Numbered from the stretch's first letter, positions 32,916 to 41,863 are shown. The stretch: DNA of 64,000 bases from Phaeobacter gallaeciensis DSM 26640 (GCF_000511385.1 NC_023137.1:1991001-2055000); one strand, 5' to 3'. Numbers and translations: made by a program. Notes: generated by a model from the letters alone, not told the origin.

Positions 32916-34043
32916 CTATTTCACAGCCAATGCGTCCCGCAGCACATCCAGCACCGCCGTCCCCGGCACGTCACCGGTGACAAAGGCCTGACCGATCCCC
33001 CGCGCGAGGATAAAGCGCAGCTGACCATCGACCACCTTCTTGTCCTGCCCCATCAGCGCCAGCAGCGCCTCGGCATCCGGCAGCTCACCGGGAATATCGG
33101 CCAGATCGGTTTTCATGCCCATCGCCTTCAGATGGGCCCGCACCCGGCTCGGATCTTCCTGACTGCACAGCCCCAGCCGCGCCGACAGCTCAAACGCCAG
33201 CGCGCAGCCAATCGCAACGCCCTCGCCATGCAGCAGCCGGTCGCTATAGCCCGTTGCCGCCTCCAGCGCATGACAGAAGGTATGGCCAAGGTTCAAGAGC
33301 GCGCGATCCCCCTGCTCGGTCTCATCGCGCACGACAATATCCGCCTTCATCTGCACCGAGCGTGTCACCGCCTCGACCCGTGCAGCCATGTCACCCGCCG
33401 CCAGCGCCGGGCCTTGCGCCTCCAGCCAGTCAAAGAAGTCCGCATCGCCAAGCAGCCCGTATTTCACCACCTCGCCGTAGCCAGCGAGAAAATCGCGCGG
33501 GGTCAGCGTGCCCAGCAGCGCTGTGTCTGCCAGCACCAGCGAGGGCTGGTGAAAGGCGCCGATCAGGTTCTTGCCCTGCGGCGCATTGATGCCGGTTTTG
33601 CCGCCTACGGAACTGTCCACCTGCGCCAGCAGCGACGTCGGGATCTGTACAAACCGCACCCCGCGCCGCAGCACCGCCGCCGCAAAACCTGCAAGATCAC
33701 CAATCACACCACCGCCAAAGGCGATGACAATATCGCCGCGCTCCACTTTCTGCTCCAGCAGCCATTCCACCGCGCGGCTGAACTGCGGCCAGGCCTTGGT
33801 GCTCTCTCCCGGCGGCAGCGCCAGCGCATCCATCTCGATCCCGGCAGTAGCCAGACCTGCGCGCAACCCCTCAAGGTGGTGCGCTGCGACGGTTTCATCG
33901 GTCAGCACCGCCACCTTCGGACGGCGCAGCATCGGTTTCAGGCGCGCGCCCGCATCCGCCAACAGATCCGGCCCGATCACCACATCATAGGCGCGCTCTC
34001 CCAGCGCCACATGCACGCTGCGTTCCAGCATTGCCTGCTCCAT
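32916..34043 (-). CDS. aroB: 3-dehydroquinate synthase
   Basis: NAD- and metal-dependent enzyme of the shikimate pathway that cyclises DAHP to 3-dehydroquinate. The 375-residue protein has ALGERAYDVVIG, the nucleotide-binding segment IVIAFGGGVIGDLAGFAAAVLRRGVRFVQIPTSLLAQVDSSVGGKTGIN, and the metal ligand motif LLNLGHTFCHALEA with HGEGVAIG. The ATG at 34043 is 13 bases after the aroK stop with a GGAGTGGG site; an upstream in-frame start would overlap aroK. The operon aroK-aroB is the usual one. Confidence 0.95.
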   Translation of the reverse strand: MEQAMLERSVHVALGERAYDVVIGPDLLADAGARLKPMLRRPKVAVLTDETVAAHHLEGLRAGLATAGIEMDALALPPGESTKAWPQFSRAVEWLLEQKVERGDIVIAFGGGVIGDLAGFAAAVLRRGVRFVQIPTSLLAQVDSSVGGKTGINAPQGKNLIGAFHQPSLVLADTALLGTLTPRDFLAGYGEVVKYGLLGDADFFDWLEAQGPALAAGDMAARVEAVTRSVQMKADIVVRDETEQGDRALLNLGHTFCHALEAATGYSDRLLHGEGVAIGCALAFELSARLGLCSQEDPSRVRAHLKAMGMKTDLADIPGELPDAEALLALMGQDKKVVDGQLRFILARGIGQAFVTGDVPGTAVLDVLRDALAVK

Positions 34044-34044
34044 T

Positions 34045-34068
34045 ACACCCACTCCGTCACACCCACTC
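34045..34068 (-). repeat. 14-bp tandem duplication at the aroK-aroB junction
   Basis: On the minus strand GAGTGGGTGT occurs twice with a 14-base period (34059-34068 and 34045-34054). The first copy encodes the last codons of aroK, the second forms the ribosome-binding site and spacer of aroB. Confidence 0.7.
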
Positions 34069-34647
34069 AAGGACATCCGGGCGGGCGCGCAGCGCCTCGA
34101 CCACCCGGTCTACCATTTCATCAATCGACGCCTGACCGTCCGACTGCACCGTCAAATCCGCCTGCGCATAATAGGGCACCCGATCATGATAAAGCGCCGA
34201 CAGCGTTGCGTGGGGATCCTCGGTGCGCAGCAACGGCCGAGTGTCGCGATGTTTCACCCGGTTCCACAGCACTTCAAGGTCGGCATTCAACCAGATCGCC
34301 ACACCGCGCTCCGAGATGATCTGACGGTTTTCCGCCGCCAGAAACGCGCCGCCGCCCGTAGACAGCACACCGCGTTCCTCATCCAGCAGCCGCCGGATCA
34401 CCTGACGCTCCTTCTGTCGAAAGAACGGCTCGCCATCGCGGGCAAAGATTTCGGGAATCGTGCGGTTGGCCGCAGCCTCGATTTCATGGTCACTGTCCAG
34501 AAACGGGGCCTTCAGACGGGCCGCCAAGGCACGGCCCACCGCCGTCTTCCCTGCCCCCATCATGCCCACCATCACGATGGTTTTTTTCAGCGCACCGGGC
34601 ACCCGGCGGTCACCCGCGCCACTGAGTGTTTGCTCTTTTTCGCTCAT
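34057..34647 (-). CDS. aroK: Shikimate kinase
   Basis: Phosphorylates shikimate with ATP. The 196-residue protein has the P-loop GMMGAGKTAVGRALA, the shikimate-binding DSDHEIE and the GGGAFL motif (STGGGAFLAAENR), plus RPLLRT in the lid region. Length is slightly above the typical 170-190 owing to about 17 N-terminal residues. First gene of the aroK-aroB pair; divergent from the small membrane protein gene at 34729. Confidence 0.95.
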   Translation of the reverse strand: MSEKEQTLSGAGDRRVPGALKKTIVMVGMMGAGKTAVGRALAARLKAPFLDSDHEIEAAANRTIPEIFARDGEPFFRQKERQVIRRLLDEERGVLSTGGGAFLAAENRQIISERGVAIWLNADLEVLWNRVKHRDTRPLLRTEDPHATLSALYHDRVPYYAQADLTVQSDGQASIDEMVDRVVEALRARPDVLEWV

Positions 34648-34728
34648 TCTTCAGTGAATGACGTGATATTGCTAAAAAGGCCATATATAACTTGCACAAA
34701 AGCCAAAGAAGCAGTGAGCGGGACACCC

Positions 34729-34878
34729 ATGGGGCGATTGATCAAATACTTACTTTATTTAGTTGTTCTGGCAGCGATCGGTCTGGTGATCTATGCCTAT
34801 GTGGGGCCGTGGTTCGGGGCAGATTTCGACGCACCCACTGCGGAAGTCCGCAAACCGGTGGTTCTGAATGCCGACTAA
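34729..34878 (+). CDS. 49-residue single-span membrane protein
   Basis: Short gene starting MGRLIKYLLYLVVLAAIGLV: a basic N-terminus, a hydrophobic helix (about residues 7-25) and an acidic tail (DFDAPTAEVRKPVVLNAD). An SD-like GAGCGGGA precedes the ATG, and the stop overlaps the start of the next gene by 11 bases, so it is very likely translated and coupled to it. No function is known to me. The placement between aroK and xerD, divergent from aroK, is the best clue; small single-span proteins of this type are common in Rhodobacterales but undescribed. Confidence 0.75.
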   Translation: MGRLIKYLLYLVVLAAIGLVIYAYVGPWFGADFDAPTAEVRKPVVLNAD

Positions 34879-36601
34879 ACAGCGGTGTGGTGAGTCGGCT
34901 TGGGCGGCTCCTTCGGCGGATAGCGCCTCTGTCGGCGCAACCTTCTGGCCAAATCGCCTGCTGAAACAAATGCTGGTGCTGGTGCTGGGGCTTGGTGTCG
35001 CGACATCCGGCCTTTCTGCTGCAGCCACCGCCCAGACGCCCGCCGCTCCTGCGGCCTCGCCTGTGGTGCAATCCGCGCCGCCCGGCACGGCGACCACCCG
35101 CGGCACCCCGCGCGCGGGCAGCGGTGCAGCCAAACCCGACGACCCGCTTGCCGCCATCGACTGGCTGGCCACACCGGCGCCCGATGCAGGGCTGCCCGGC
35201 ACCGTCCTGCTGGAACCGCCCGTCGCAGGCTCCGCCCGCCGCCCGGAGGTGACCGTCACGCCGCTGGCCAGCCTTGTGGCGCCCATCGGTCTGGTCAAAC
35301 CAGCCTCCACCGGCCTGCCCGTCGATCTCTGGCGTGGCAGCAACGCCGAGGCGCTCGCCACGCTGCTGGCCTCCGTCCCGGTGCGCAAATCCCCCGCGAT
35401 GCAGTCGCTGATGTTCACCTTGCTGCTGTCGGAGACCCGCCCACCGGTTGAGGGCGGCGAAACACTGTTGCTGGCGCGGCTGGACCGGCTGATGGATCTG
35501 GGCGCGCCGGATCCTGCACAGGCGCTGGCCGAACAGGCCGGCCCCACCCGCAGCAAAGCACGATTCAAACGCTGGTTTGACGCCACCCTGCTGACCGGCG
35601 ACGAGCAGCAGGCCTGCAGTGCGCTGCAGGATCGGCCGCATCTGGCGCCGGATTATGCCTCCCGGATTTTTTGCGCCGCCCGGCTTGGCGATTGGCCCAC
35701 CGCCGCGCTGCTGCTGGAGGCCGCTCACGCGCTGGAGCTGGTGGACAGCCGCCAGCTCGACCTTCTCGACCGGTTCCTGAACCCCGATGTGTTTGAGGAC
35801 GCACCACCGCTGCGCGCGCCAAAATCCCCGGACCCGCTGACCTTCCGCCTCTATGAAACCATCGGAGAGCGCCGCCCGACCAGCAACCTGCCGCGCGCCT
35901 TTGCGGCGGCAGATCTGCGCGACATCGCGGGCTGGAAGGCCCAGCTTGAAGCCGCCGAGCGGCTGACCCGGATCGGTGCGCTGAACCCCAATCACCTTCT
36001 GGGGCTTTACACCGAACGCAGCCCCGCGGCCTCCGGTGGCATCTGGGACCGGGTTGCAGCACTGCAACGTTTTGAAACTGCACTGGAAACCGGCAGCGCC
36101 GAGGCGGTTAGCAAGACCCTGCCCAAAGTCTGGCGTGCCATGCAGAGGGCGCAGATCGAAACCGCCTTTGCCGATCTCTTTGCCGATCAGCTGGCGCGCA
36201 TCCCGCTGGAGGGTCAGGCGGCCAATCTGGCCTGGCGCGTTCGCCTGCTCGCCCCAACCTATGAAACCGCCTCTCACAGCCCGCCCCCGTCGCACGGCCG
36301 CAGCGCCTTTGTTGCCGCCGTGGCGCAGGGGGTACCCACTGCAGAGCTGGCCCGGAACGGTGTCGAACAGGCCATCGCCGCCGCCTTTGCTGCCGACAGT
36401 GCTGCTCCGCGCAAATTGCAACGGCTGCTCGACAACGGCCAGCTGGGTGAGTCAATCCTGCGCTCGATGCAGCTCTTTGCGCAGGGGGCGGACGGCAATC
36501 TTGGTGATCTGACCGATGCGCTGGCCACTTTCCGCGCCGTCGGGCTGGAAGACACCGCCCGCCGCGCCGCCCTCCAGCTGTTGCTGCTGGACCATCGCTG
36601 A
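34868..36601 (+). CDS. Unrecognised exported alpha-helical protein
   Basis: A 577-residue protein with a hydrophobic signal-like stretch (LLKQMLVLVLGLGVATSGLSAAATA, residues about 31-55) after an atypically long N-region, so an ATG at about residue 35 could be the true start. A Pro/Ala-rich linker follows (about 56-105), then a long Leu/Ala/Asp/Arg-rich segment that looks like a helical solenoid, with repeated patterns such as ALATLLASVPVRKSPAMQSLMFTLLLSE and AALLLEAAHALELVDSRQLDLLDRFLNP. No catalytic motif or family was recognised. The start overlaps the preceding small gene and the end is 28 bases before xerD, so the three may form one transcript. Confidence 0.75.
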   Translation: MPTKQRCGESAWAAPSADSASVGATFWPNRLLKQMLVLVLGLGVATSGLSAAATAQTPAAPAASPVVQSAPPGTATTRGTPRAGSGAAKPDDPLAAIDWLATPAPDAGLPGTVLLEPPVAGSARRPEVTVTPLASLVAPIGLVKPASTGLPVDLWRGSNAEALATLLASVPVRKSPAMQSLMFTLLLSETRPPVEGGETLLLARLDRLMDLGAPDPAQALAEQAGPTRSKARFKRWFDATLLTGDEQQACSALQDRPHLAPDYASRIFCAARLGDWPTAALLLEAAHALELVDSRQLDLLDRFLNPDVFEDAPPLRAPKSPDPLTFRLYETIGERRPTSNLPRAFAAADLRDIAGWKAQLEAAERLTRIGALNPNHLLGLYTERSPAASGGIWDRVAALQRFETALETGSAEAVSKTLPKVWRAMQRAQIETAFADLFADQLARIPLEGQAANLAWRVRLLAPTYETASHSPPPSHGRSAFVAAVAQGVPTAELARNGVEQAIAAAFAADSAAPRKLQRLLDNGQLGESILRSMQLFAQGADGNLGDLTDALATFRAVGLEDTARRAALQLLLLDHR

Positions 36602-36629
36602 CGGTCCCCGGTATGAAACGCGCCCAGCC

Positions 36630-37643
36630 ATGACCCCACCCGCCGCCCAGCCAACCAACGGCCCGCAGGATGATCTGCAATGGATTGCCAACTTTCTGGA
36701 TGCGCAGGCCGCCGACCTTGGTGCGGCGCGCAACACGCTGCTCGCCTATGGTCGCGACCTGAAGGATGTGGCGAACTGGCTTGGGCATAAATCGCTTAGC
36801 TTCGGCAGCGCCTCCCGCGACGATATCGAGGCCTATCTGATCGCCTGCGACGCCGAAGGACTGGCCCGCGCCACCCGCGCCCGTCGTCTTTCCGCGATCA
36901 AACAGATCTACCGTTTTGCCTTCGACGAGGGTTGGCGCAGCGACAACCCCGCCATCCAGATCAAGGGACCGGGCCGCCAGAAGGCGCTGCCCAAAACGCT
37001 GGAAGTGATCGAGGTCGACCGGCTTCTGGATGCGGCCCGTCAATCCGGGCGCAGCACCGCTGACCGTCTGCGCAACACCTGTCTGATGGAGCTGCTCTAT
37101 GCCACCGGCATGCGGGTGAGCGAACTGGTCGGCCTGCCCGTCGCTGCCGCGCGGGGGGATCCCCGTATGCTGCTGGTGCTGGGCAAGGGCGGCAAGGAAC
37201 GGATGGTGCCGCTCTCTCCCCCGGCCCGCGATGCGCTGGCAGCCTGGCTCACCACACGCGACGCCGCCGAGGAGGCCGCTGTGGCCAAAGGCGCCGCGCC
37301 CTCACGCTTCCTGTTTCCCTCACGCGGGAAATCCGGCCATCTGACCCGGCACCGCTTTTATCTGCTGATCAAAGAATTCGCGGTCACCGGCGGTCTCCCG
37401 CCAGAGGCCGTCTCGCCGCACACCCTGCGCCACGCCTTTGCCACGCATCTGCTGACCAACGGCGCTGATCTGCGCGCCATTCAGACGCTGCTCGGCCATG
37501 CCGACATCGCCACGACGGAGATCTACACCCATGTACTGGACGCCCGCCTGAGTGAATTGGTGCTGGAACATCACCCGCTGGCCCGCAAAGACATCGGATC
37601 AGACAAGCCACCGCAGCCGGGTGACGACGACGCCACGGATTAA
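36630..37643 (+). CDS. xerD: Tyrosine recombinase XerD
   Basis: Site-specific recombinase that, with XerC, resolves chromosome dimers at dif near the terminus. The 337-residue protein has an N-terminal SAM-like core-binding domain (residues about 14-105) and a catalytic domain with the full set Arg162 (ATGMRVSEL), Lys186 (GKGGKER), His264 and Arg267 (HTLRHAFATHLL), His290 (LLGHADIATTEIYTHV) and Tyr299. The ATG at 36630 is preferred over an upstream in-frame start inside the previous gene. XerD rather than XerC is judged from context beside aroK. Confidence 0.85.
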   Translation: MTPPAAQPTNGPQDDLQWIANFLDAQAADLGAARNTLLAYGRDLKDVANWLGHKSLSFGSASRDDIEAYLIACDAEGLARATRARRLSAIKQIYRFAFDEGWRSDNPAIQIKGPGRQKALPKTLEVIEVDRLLDAARQSGRSTADRLRNTCLMELLYATGMRVSELVGLPVAAARGDPRMLLVLGKGGKERMVPLSPPARDALAAWLTTRDAAEEAAVAKGAAPSRFLFPSRGKSGHLTRHRFYLLIKEFAVTGGLPPEAVSPHTLRHAFATHLLTNGADLRAIQTLLGHADIATTEIYTHVLDARLSELVLEHHPLARKDIGSDKPPQPGDDDATD

Positions 37644-37752
37644 TTGCCCCCAATAATCGCCTCAAGGTGCGACAGCTCGGCACCTCCCTCTTGCGACAGT
37701 GCGACAGGCACCCCATAACCATGGGGATCTCAACATTTCTTTCGGGACTCTG

Positions 37753-39063
37753 ATGGACAGCACCACGACCTTTGTCGATTCTACCTTCTGGACCACCGCC
37801 GGCGCGATTGTCTTCCTGCTGGTGCTCTCCGGTTGCTTCTCCGGCTCTGAAACCGCGCTCACCGCCGCCTCACGCGGCAAGCTGCGCAGCCAGGCCGACA
37901 AGGGCTCCAACGGCGCCAAACGCGCGCTTGCGGTCACCGAAGACAGCGAACGGCTGATCGGCTCGATCCTTCTGGGCAACAACCTGGTCAATATCCTCGC
38001 AACCTCGCTCGCCACGGCGCTGTTCACCCGTGCCCTCGGCGAAAGCGGCGTGGCGCTGGCGACGCTGGTGATGACCCTTCTGGTGCTGATCTTCGCCGAG
38101 GTGCTGCCCAAAACCTACGCCATTTCCAACGCCGAAAAAGCCGCCGCTGCGGTTGCGCCTCCGATTGGCATTCTGGTGACAGTGCTGGCACCGGTGGTGG
38201 GCGCTGTCCGTCTGCTGGTGCGCGGCGTCCTGCGCCTCTTCGGTGTGCGGATTGACCCCGACAGCCACATCATGGCCGTACGCGAGGAAATTGCCGGTGC
38301 GCTGCATCTTGGCCACTCCGAAGGCGTGGTCGAGAAGGAAGACCGGGACCGCATCCTCGGTGCGCTTGATCTCTCCGACCGCTTTGTTGAGGAAATCATG
38401 CTGCACCGCTCCAATATCGAGATGATCGACGCAAATCTGGATCCGCAGAAGATCCTCGAACAATGCCTCACCTCGCCCCACACCCGCTTGCCGGTCTACC
38501 GGGATGAGCCGGAGAACATCATCGGCGTGCTCCATGCCAAGGATCTCCTGCGTGAGATGTATGCCCAGATCGGCGGCCCCGATGGTGATGCCTCCTTGCT
38601 GCGCAACTTCAATATCACCACGGTCACCAAACCGCCCTACTTCGTGCCGGAAACCACCACGCTGGATGATCAGATGCGCCAGTTCCTGCGCGCCCGCACT
38701 CATTTTGCGTTGGTGGTTGACGAGTATGGCACCTTGCAGGGGTTGATCACGCTGGAGGACATCCTTGAAGAAATCGTCGGCGAGATCACCGATGAATTCG
38801 ACCCGGATGAAGAAACCGTGGTCAAGAAGACCAGCGATGGTAACTACCTCATTGATGGCGCCACCACCATTCGCGACCTCAACCGTGCCACTGACTGGTC
38901 ACTGCCCGATGATGAGGCCAATACGATTGCCGGTCTGGTCATCCACGAGGCCCAGACCATCCCTATCGTCGGACAGGTGTTCTCCTTCCACAACTTCCGC
39001 TTTGAGGTCACCGCCCGCGAGGGCAACCGCGTGACCGAGCTGAAAATCCGCCCGCTGCACTGA
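37753..39063 (+). CDS. CNNM/CorC-type protein (DUF21, CBS pair, CorC_HlyC)
   Basis: A 436-residue membrane protein of the family often named hemolysin C-like; recent family members are Mg2+ exporters. Order of domains: DUF21 membrane part with three to four helices (residues 15-195, including SGCFSGSETALTAASRGKLR and GSILLGNNLVNILATSLATALF), two CBS domains (about 215-345, including TRLPVYRDEPENIIGVLHAKDLL and ALVVDEYGTLQGLITLEDILEEIVGEI) and a CorC_HlyC cytosolic domain (about 355-436). The ATG at 37753 is chosen because the family begins here. Transport function is inferred. Confidence 0.9.
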   Translation: MDSTTTFVDSTFWTTAGAIVFLLVLSGCFSGSETALTAASRGKLRSQADKGSNGAKRALAVTEDSERLIGSILLGNNLVNILATSLATALFTRALGESGVALATLVMTLLVLIFAEVLPKTYAISNAEKAAAAVAPPIGILVTVLAPVVGAVRLLVRGVLRLFGVRIDPDSHIMAVREEIAGALHLGHSEGVVEKEDRDRILGALDLSDRFVEEIMLHRSNIEMIDANLDPQKILEQCLTSPHTRLPVYRDEPENIIGVLHAKDLLREMYAQIGGPDGDASLLRNFNITTVTKPPYFVPETTTLDDQMRQFLRARTHFALVVDEYGTLQGLITLEDILEEIVGEITDEFDPDEETVVKKTSDGNYLIDGATTIRDLNRATDWSLPDDEANTIAGLVIHEAQTIPIVGQVFSFHNFRFEVTAREGNRVTELKIRPLH

Positions 39064-39090
39064 TCCTGCCTCAGCGCCGGACAGATCAAA

Positions 39091-39116
39091 GGCCGCTGCC
39101 CCGCTGGGCGGCGGCC
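39091..39116 (+). terminator. Hairpin downstream of the CNNM/CorC gene
   Basis: Eleven-base arms GGCCGCTGCCC/GGGCGGCGGCC with one T-G pair and CGCT loop, 28 bases past the stop; the tail is only weakly T-rich, so termination is probable but not certain. Confidence 0.55.
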
Positions 39117-39249
39117 CTGTTGTATTTGCCTCTCGCAATGCGAATTCACCGCCAGAGCACCCATTCCCGACCCTGCGTGTCGCAATTTTACTGGACTACT
39201 GAACACATATGTCCAGAATGAAGCGAGATAGCCAGTGAGGGATGAAAAG

Positions 39250-41667
39250 ATGAAGACGACAACACGGGTAGCAGTGATCGGCGGCGGCGTTGTGGGCTGT
39301 TCGGTGCTCTATCACCTGACCAAGCTGGGTTGGTCCGATGTGATGCTGCTGGAGCGCTCCGAACTCACTTCTGGCTCCACTTGGCACGCGGCAGGCGGCT
39401 TCCATACCCTCAATGGTGACACCAACATGGCCGCCCTTCAGGGCTATACCATCAAGTTATATAAAGAGCTGGAACAGATCACCGGCATGTCCTGCGGCCT
39501 CCACCACGTCGGCGGCGTCACCCTGGCCGAAACCCAGGAACGTTTCGATATGCTGAAGGCAGAGCGCGCCAAGCATCGCTTCATGGGGCTGGAAACCGAA
39601 ATCGTCTCCCCCGAGGAAATCAAGAAGATCGCCCCCGTGACCAATATCGACGGCATTGTCGGCGGTCTGTATGACCCGCTCGACGGTCACCTTGACCCCT
39701 CCGGCACCACCCACGCCTATGCCAAGGCCGCGCGCATGGGCGGCGCCACGATTGAAACCCATTGCAAGGTGGTAGAGACCAATCAGCGCCCCGACGGCAC
39801 CTGGGATGTGGTGACGAACAAGGGCACCGTGCACGCCGAACATGTGGTCAACGCAGGCGGCCTCTGGGCGCGCGAGGTCGGCGCCATGGCGGGCGTCTAC
39901 TTCCCCCTGCACCCGATGGAACACCAGTATATCGTCACCGATGAGGTGCCGGAGATTGCCGAGATCATCGACGCAGGTGGTGAGCACCCGCATGTGATGG
40001 ACCCGGCTGGCGAAAGCTACTTGCGGCAAGAGGGGCGCGGCCTCTGCATCGGGTTCTACGAACAGCCCTGCAAGCCTTGGGCCGTCGATGGCACGCCGTG
40101 GGAGTTCGGCCATGAACTCCTGCCCGATGACTTTGACAAGATCGAGGACAGCATCGCCTTCGCCTACAACCGTTTCCCGGCACTGGAACGCGCAGGTGTG
40201 AAATCGGTGATCCATGGCCCCTTCACCTTCGCCCCGGATGGCAACCCGCTGGTCGGCCCGGTGCCCGGCATGCGCAACTACTGGTCCGCTTGCGCCGTCA
40301 TGGCCGGCTTCTCCCAGGGCGGCGGCGTCGGGTTGATGCTTGCGCAGTGGATGGTCGAGGGCGAATGCGAACGCGACACCTTCGCGATGGACACCGCCCG
40401 CTTCGGCGATTGGATCACCCCGGGCTATACCCGCCCGAAAGTCATAGAAAACTACCAGAAACGCTTTTCCATCGCCTACCCGAACGAGGAGCTGCCCGCG
40501 GCCCGCCCGTTCCGAACCACGCCGATGTATGACATCTTCGATGGCATGGGGGCCGTTTGGGGCGCGCAATATGGGCTTGAGGTTCCGAACTACTTCGCGA
40601 CAGGAGACGAGCCGCGCTATGAGACCCCCTCGTTCCGCCGCTCCAATGCCTTTGACGCCACCGCGCGCGAGGTCAAAGCGGTGCGCGAAAACGTCGGCAT
40701 CAATGAGGTCCACAATTTCGGCAAATATCTGGTCAAGGGTGCGGGTGCGCGCCAATGGCTCGACCGCATCATGGCCGGCCGGGTGCCCCAGCCAGGCCGC
40801 CTGTCGCTGACCCCGATGCTGTCGCCCAAGGGCCGCCTGATCGGGGATTTCACCATTTCCTGCCTCTCTGAGGATGAATTCCAGCTCACCGCCTCCTACG
40901 GATCGCAGGCCTACCACATGCGCTGGTTCCTGCAGAATATGGACGACGGCGTCAGCCTTGAAAACATCTCCGACACCCGCAACGGCTTCCAGATCGCAGG
41001 CCCCAAGGCGCGGGAGGTGCTGCAGACCTGCACCCGTCAGGACATCTCCGACATGCGGTTCATGGATGTGCGCCGCCTGACGGTGGGCATGGCCGACTGC
41101 ATCGTGCAGCGCGTCAGCTACACGGGCGATCTGGGCTATGAAATCTACTGCGACCTGCCAAGCCAGCGGTCCCTATGGGACAGCCTTTGGTCTGCGGGCC
41201 AAGCGTACGGCATGAAGCCCTTCGGTATGCGGGCGATGATGTCGCTGCGGCTGGATAAATTCTTCGGCTCCTGGCTCAGCGAATTTTCACCAGATTACAC
41301 CGCCGCCGAAACCGGCCTTGATCGCTTCATTTCCTTCAAGAAAGACGTCGATTTCATCGGCCGCGCCGCAGCCGAGGCCGAGCGCGACGCAGGCCCCGCC
41401 CGCACGCTCTGCGCCTTTGAGGTCGCGGCAGAGGACGCCGATGTGGTCGCCTATGAACCCATCTGGCACGCGGGCGCCGTGGTCGGATTCTGCGCCTCCG
41501 GCGGCTATTCCCATCACGCGCAGAAATCCATCGCCCTCGCCCTGATCCCCCGCGATCTTGCGCAGGACGGGCTGGAGGTGGAGATCGAAATCCTCGGAAA
41601 AATGCGCGCCGCACGGCTGATCACCACGCCGCTGTTTGACTCCGACGGTGCACGGATGCGCGGCTAA
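39250..41667 (+). CDS. FAD-dependent dimethylglycine/sarcosine dehydrogenase-like protein
   Basis: An 805-residue fusion of an N-terminal DAO-type FAD oxidoreductase (residues 1-about 390: VAVIGGGVVGCSVLYHLTKLGW, SGSTWHAAGGFHT with the His46 that carries covalent FAD in the family) and a C-terminal aminomethyltransferase-like GcvT domain (about 440-800: CLSEDEFQLTASYGSQAYHMRWF, VQRVSYTGDLGYEIY, GMRAMMSLRLDK). Such enzymes oxidatively demethylate dimethylglycine, sarcosine or related compounds and pass the methyl to tetrahydrofolate. Roseobacters carry many paralogues, so the exact substrate is open. Not in an operon with recognised glycine-betaine genes. Confidence 0.88.
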   Translation: MKTTTRVAVIGGGVVGCSVLYHLTKLGWSDVMLLERSELTSGSTWHAAGGFHTLNGDTNMAALQGYTIKLYKELEQITGMSCGLHHVGGVTLAETQERFDMLKAERAKHRFMGLETEIVSPEEIKKIAPVTNIDGIVGGLYDPLDGHLDPSGTTHAYAKAARMGGATIETHCKVVETNQRPDGTWDVVTNKGTVHAEHVVNAGGLWAREVGAMAGVYFPLHPMEHQYIVTDEVPEIAEIIDAGGEHPHVMDPAGESYLRQEGRGLCIGFYEQPCKPWAVDGTPWEFGHELLPDDFDKIEDSIAFAYNRFPALERAGVKSVIHGPFTFAPDGNPLVGPVPGMRNYWSACAVMAGFSQGGGVGLMLAQWMVEGECERDTFAMDTARFGDWITPGYTRPKVIENYQKRFSIAYPNEELPAARPFRTTPMYDIFDGMGAVWGAQYGLEVPNYFATGDEPRYETPSFRRSNAFDATAREVKAVRENVGINEVHNFGKYLVKGAGARQWLDRIMAGRVPQPGRLSLTPMLSPKGRLIGDFTISCLSEDEFQLTASYGSQAYHMRWFLQNMDDGVSLENISDTRNGFQIAGPKAREVLQTCTRQDISDMRFMDVRRLTVGMADCIVQRVSYTGDLGYEIYCDLPSQRSLWDSLWSAGQAYGMKPFGMRAMMSLRLDKFFGSWLSEFSPDYTAAETGLDRFISFKKDVDFIGRAAAEAERDAGPARTLCAFEVAAEDADVVAYEPIWHAGAVVGFCASGGYSHHAQKSIALALIPRDLAQDGLEVEIEILGKMRAARLITTPLFDSDGARMRG

Positions 41668-41674
41668 CGCCCAT

Positions 41675-41701
41675 AGGTGGGTCAGATGAGCTGACCCACC
41701 T
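41675..41701 (+). terminator. Perfect 11-bp hairpin after the FAD/GcvT gene
   Basis: AGGTGGGTCAG and CTGACCCACCT flank an ATGAG loop, 8 bases past the stop. There is no T-tract, so the element may also be a 3' stabilising stem. Confidence 0.6.
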
Positions 41702-41774
41702 CACCCCCTGTTGCGCGCCCGGCGCGCGCTGATCCACTGATATCACGCAACACTTAGGGCATATATCGGCCCCA

Positions 41775-41794
41775 ATGTTTCGCACGCGAAACAT
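41775..41794. promoter_or_regulatory. 20-bp perfect palindrome ATGTTTCG-CACG-CGAAACAT
   Basis: Eight-base arms ATGTTTCG and CGAAACAT around CACG, 120-140 bases before the MobA-like gene. The outer halves equal those of the ParB site parS (TGTTTCACGTGAAACA), but the centre is two bases longer, so a specific transcriptional regulator is the more likely binder. Confidence 0.5.
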
Positions 41795-41844
41795 CCCGTC
41801 AGCCTCTCTGACCTTTTGCCACCGCTTTTGCTGGACCCGCCCCC

Positions 41845-41863
41845 TCTTCTGGCTCAAAATATC
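41845..41863 (-). repeat. Dispersed hairpin repeat, copy 2
   Basis: Minus strand GATATTTTGAGCCAGAAGA, 18 of 19 bases identical to the tail at 25952-25970. The flank at its 5' side (CTCCGGCGGG) is also G/C-rich, but the hairpin is degenerate in this copy. Lies about 50 bases before the MobA-like gene. Confidence 0.65.

Noticed and set aside
39457..40917. 486-codon minus-strand frame
   Set aside because: Antisense to the FAD/GcvT gene; no ribosome-binding site or similarity.
41775..41794. Calling the palindrome a parS site
   Set aside because: ParB sites have a strict 16-bp form; here the centre is two bases longer, and no other parS-like site was seen.
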